Below, in pieces: positions 61,889 to 64,000 of a stretch of 64,000 nt of DNA. Origin of the DNA: Prinsepia uniflora (lineage: Eukaryota; Streptophyta; Magnoliopsida; Rosales; Rosaceae); contig CM064865.1 in NCBI GenBank assembly GCA_032719365.1, forward strand, positions 36,072,065-36,136,064, read 5' to 3'. Each line of letters starts with the position of its first letter. Position 1 is the stretch's first letter. The translations under genes and the position numbers were made by a program. The notes below the pieces were generated by a model. That model did not search any database. It had not been told where the DNA came from and saw only the letters and a list, made by a program, of their open reading frames with translations.

Positions 61889-62089
61889 GGGTTTAAAGAC
61901 CCGGATATGATTTGTGACGGGGGCGGGCCCAGATTGGGTTTAAAGGCCCGAATTGAGTTTAAAGACTCGGGAGTTTAAAGACTCGGATATTGTGATTTCC
62001 CCCGTAGGCCTATTGAGTTTAAAGACTCGGATTATATTGAGGCTTGGATTGAGTTTAAAGACTCGGGTTGTTATTGAGTTTAAAGACTC
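61889..62089 (+). repeat. Palindromic repeat array GAGTTTAAAGACTC (family C LTR)
   Basis: About seven units: GGGTTTAAAGACCC first, a changed GGGTTTAAAGGCCC, then GAGTTTAAAGACTC forms including a 16-nt-pitch doublet at about 61956-61985. Confidence 0.82.
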
Positions 62090-62595
62090 AGATAGATCCA
62101 GTAGGTTCAATTTTTTGATATTATATTTAGTTTTTCATGCTTTTATGATGATTTTCCATAAGGATTTCCATACGGTTTATATAGTTGTTTTTTCAGATAC
62201 TTAGTTATGCATGGATGTTTTGAAATGGAGGGTGAACCTGGTTTTCTTTTAAAACTAATTTTAGAACTCTTAATTTTAGTCCACTCACACTTTTATAGTT
62301 TTAACACTCTCCAGGTCGTGGTGCAAGCGTTGGGGCTAACGTCGAGGCAGAGGCAGAGACATAAAAGTTTTCTCGTTGCGCGTGTAGTCAACTCACAGTA
62401 GGGTTTTGTTCTTCTCTTGTATTATTAACTATGCTCTGTGCTACTGTTGACTTTTTTTATCGTTACATCTCCCTGGTCTGACAATGTATCTTTTGCGGTT
62501 ATTACGGTTATTTTGGTCATTTCGAGTTCGGTTGTTAGACGGGAGCAGGGTTTGTCCTGGTTATCGAGGTGATAATCCGGGTGGGTCCTGTCAAT

Positions 62596-62607
62596 TGGTA
62601 TTAGAGC
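62596..62607 (+). promoter_or_regulatory. Primer-binding site of the family C gypsy element
   Basis: TGGTATTAGAGC, three bases after the LTR, one base different from the TGGTATCAGAGC of the other elements. Confidence 0.82.
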
Positions 62608-62689
62608 ATAGGTTGACGGTTTGTGTCTGGCACTTTGCTGTGCCTATGTTGTTGTACTAACTTATGCCTCTTTTAGATAACGATCGACC

Positions 62690-62789
62690 ATGCCTCCGAG
62701 ACATGAGCCCCCTCCACGGCCTGTAGAAGACGTTGAGAGAGATGCGGAGAGTGCTATGATTGAGCGAGGCCAATGCCTTGGGGTTACTG
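62690..62789 (+). pseudogene. Start of gag, interrupted by an LTR insertion
   Basis: MPPRHEPPPRPVEDV, then IERGQCLGVT: 33 codons from ATG 62690 that match the opening of gag at 5003 (MPPRRIPH, IERAQRLGAT). The frame runs straight into the next LTR start at 62790, so this copy is disrupted; any continuation is outside the window. Confidence 0.82.
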
Positions 62790-64000
62790 TGTAACACCCC
62801 GGAAATTCGAGGATTTTAATATTGTAAATTAATGTTTGAATTGATGCTTTTATCCTTGGGATTTGTATGGCCAAATTGTTGACTTTTTGATTGGTGGGTC
62901 CAATGGACTTTGACCAATGACCGTGACGTAGTTTGGGACGTCACGAGTCCATAGCCAGGTGGCACGTCCGTTTCGGACGATCAGGGAAAAAGTTATGGCT
63001 ATCGGAAGTCCAGGGGCATTACCGTAATTTGGACGGTTAGGGTGAAAATGTTGATTTTTCTCTTGGAAACTAATTTTCACATGACTCAAGGACCGTTGGG
63101 TAGGTCTCGACGTCCTGAGTCCGTAGACAGGCGGCACGCCGAAATCGGAATTCGTACGAGGAAGTTATGGTCACGGAAGTATTTCGCATTTAACCGAACC
63201 AACCGAGAACCGGATTAAAATAATATTTTATTAATGGGATCTGATTACTTTAATCAAATCAATATGAACCCTTGGATGAGTGACAAGTGTCACTCATCCC
63301 CACACTCCCTAAAACAAGGATCTATGCTGGCCATTAGATTAATTAATTGATTTCCTCTCCTCAAATCCTCACCATTGAATCTTAAATCTGATGGAATCCT
63401 AGCCCTTGATTTTATCCACTCCATCTGTTTAAAAACCAATGGATCTCACTTCCTCACACTTACATTTTCATTCTCTCAAACCGTTTAACACGGTTAACTC
63501 TTGGAACAAACACTCCAGCACCTCACCTCTCAACCTCACACTCACGGCAACACCAGGCGGCCAACTGCCACCCCCAGACGCCGGCCACCACTCCACGGCC
63601 ACCCTGCACGGCCGGTTTTCCTCCCAGACCCGAGAAGGAAACCCGAACAGCCCAAGTCACCAAACCATCCAAACCTTCACTCTGGGACTTGAACCAACGT
63701 ACGGTTGGGTTCACTGTGACGGTAGGATGACCCAGGGCTGGACTGGACGACGTACGGCTGCGACACGGCGGCGGTAGGTCGAAAAACCCGAGAGACCCGA
63801 TTTTCTTCCCTGCTTCGAAACAACCGTTTTTGACGTTGAATTTGTTTGGTTATTGTTAGGACACATTCAGGGAACCTTGACGACCAGTTTGAACCCAGGA
63901 CCGTGACTGGAAAGTCGTCGACTCGCCGGAGAAGATAACCAGAACCGGCAGCCAACCTTCCAGTCGATTTTCAGGTAATCTCTTCGACCTAGAATCTAGT
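62790..64000 (+). repeat. LTR of a further element, G-like at its 5' end, runs off the window
   Basis: It starts TGTAACACCCCGGAAATTCG and follows family G closely for about 380 bp (shared block at about 62920-62965). It then switches to a sequence with the family A palindrome (63274-63299) and a G/C-rich stretch up to the end. Frames at 63439-63777 and on the other strand are LTR sequence with no domain. Its 3' end and any internal region are not in the window. Confidence 0.8.

Larger units (their letters stand above)
59915..62593 (+). repeat. 5' LTR of a gypsy element (family C)
   Basis: 2679 bp from TGTAACGCCCC to TCCTGTCA. It has arms GTGAGTGGAC (61388-61397) and GTCCACTCAC (62279-62288), a GAGTTTAAAGACTC array (61889-62089), and a run of 22 G (60610-60631). 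It is followed by a primer site and a gag start, so family C LTRs belong to an element with coding capacity, not only to LARD-type copies. Confidence 0.9.

Overview
The window is plant nuclear DNA, almost certainly from a eudicot. It holds one intron-rich host gene of a plant-only kinase group and otherwise mostly nested LTR retrotransposons of the Ty3/Gypsy chromovirus type (Tekay/Del-like, with integrase chromodomain and an initiator-Met tRNA primer site). The species cannot be named from the sequence. All identifications are by reading motifs and comparing copies by eye; no search was run.

Layout. 1-12058: a tandem Ty3/Gypsy array, internal region - LTR - internal region - LTR, with gag-pol coding sequence broken by in-frame stops. 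12059-39922: an older minus-strand LTR (family C) split by three later insertions. These are LARD1 (14051-23570, target duplication GTGCA), a minus-strand LTR-LTR pair with no internal region (24007-39755, target duplication ACTTG), and LARD2 (28112-37685, target duplication ATAAC), which lies inside that pair. LARD1 and LARD2 have ~3 kb LTRs, primer sites and polypurine tracts but no recognisable coding domain, so they are large non-autonomous elements. 40088-43238: a plus-strand family C LTR lacking its 3' end. 44120-50507: the only host gene, a PAS-domain Raf-like MAPKKK in 13 coding exons. Its ninth intron carries a 1190-bp Mutator-like element (9-bp target duplication) that has captured part of a lectin receptor kinase (a Pack-MULE). 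50508-52109: 3' flank and a GGT-rich low-complexity tract. 52110-59914: a decayed minus-strand gypsy element hit by two solo LTRs. 59915-64000: the 5' end of a further gypsy element (LTR, primer site, start of gag), interrupted by yet another LTR that runs off the window.

For description I group the LTRs as G (gypsy array), A (LARD1 type), B (LARD2 type) and C (arrays of GAGTTTAAAGACTC). They differ over most of their length but share several blocks: a 5' block around TGACGTAGTTCGGGACGTCA, a GC-rich hairpin (GCGCGTG...CACGCGC), and a central cassette bounded by the inverted pair GTGAGTGGAC / GTCCACTCAC.

The most unusual observation is that these cassettes are packed with short tandem hairpins. 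Hairpin sequence differs between families while pairing is kept, including paired (compensatory-looking) base changes. The non-autonomous LARDs share these blocks, the primer site and the pre-polypurine palindrome with the coding gypsy element, which suggests trans-mobilisation by a gypsy partner.
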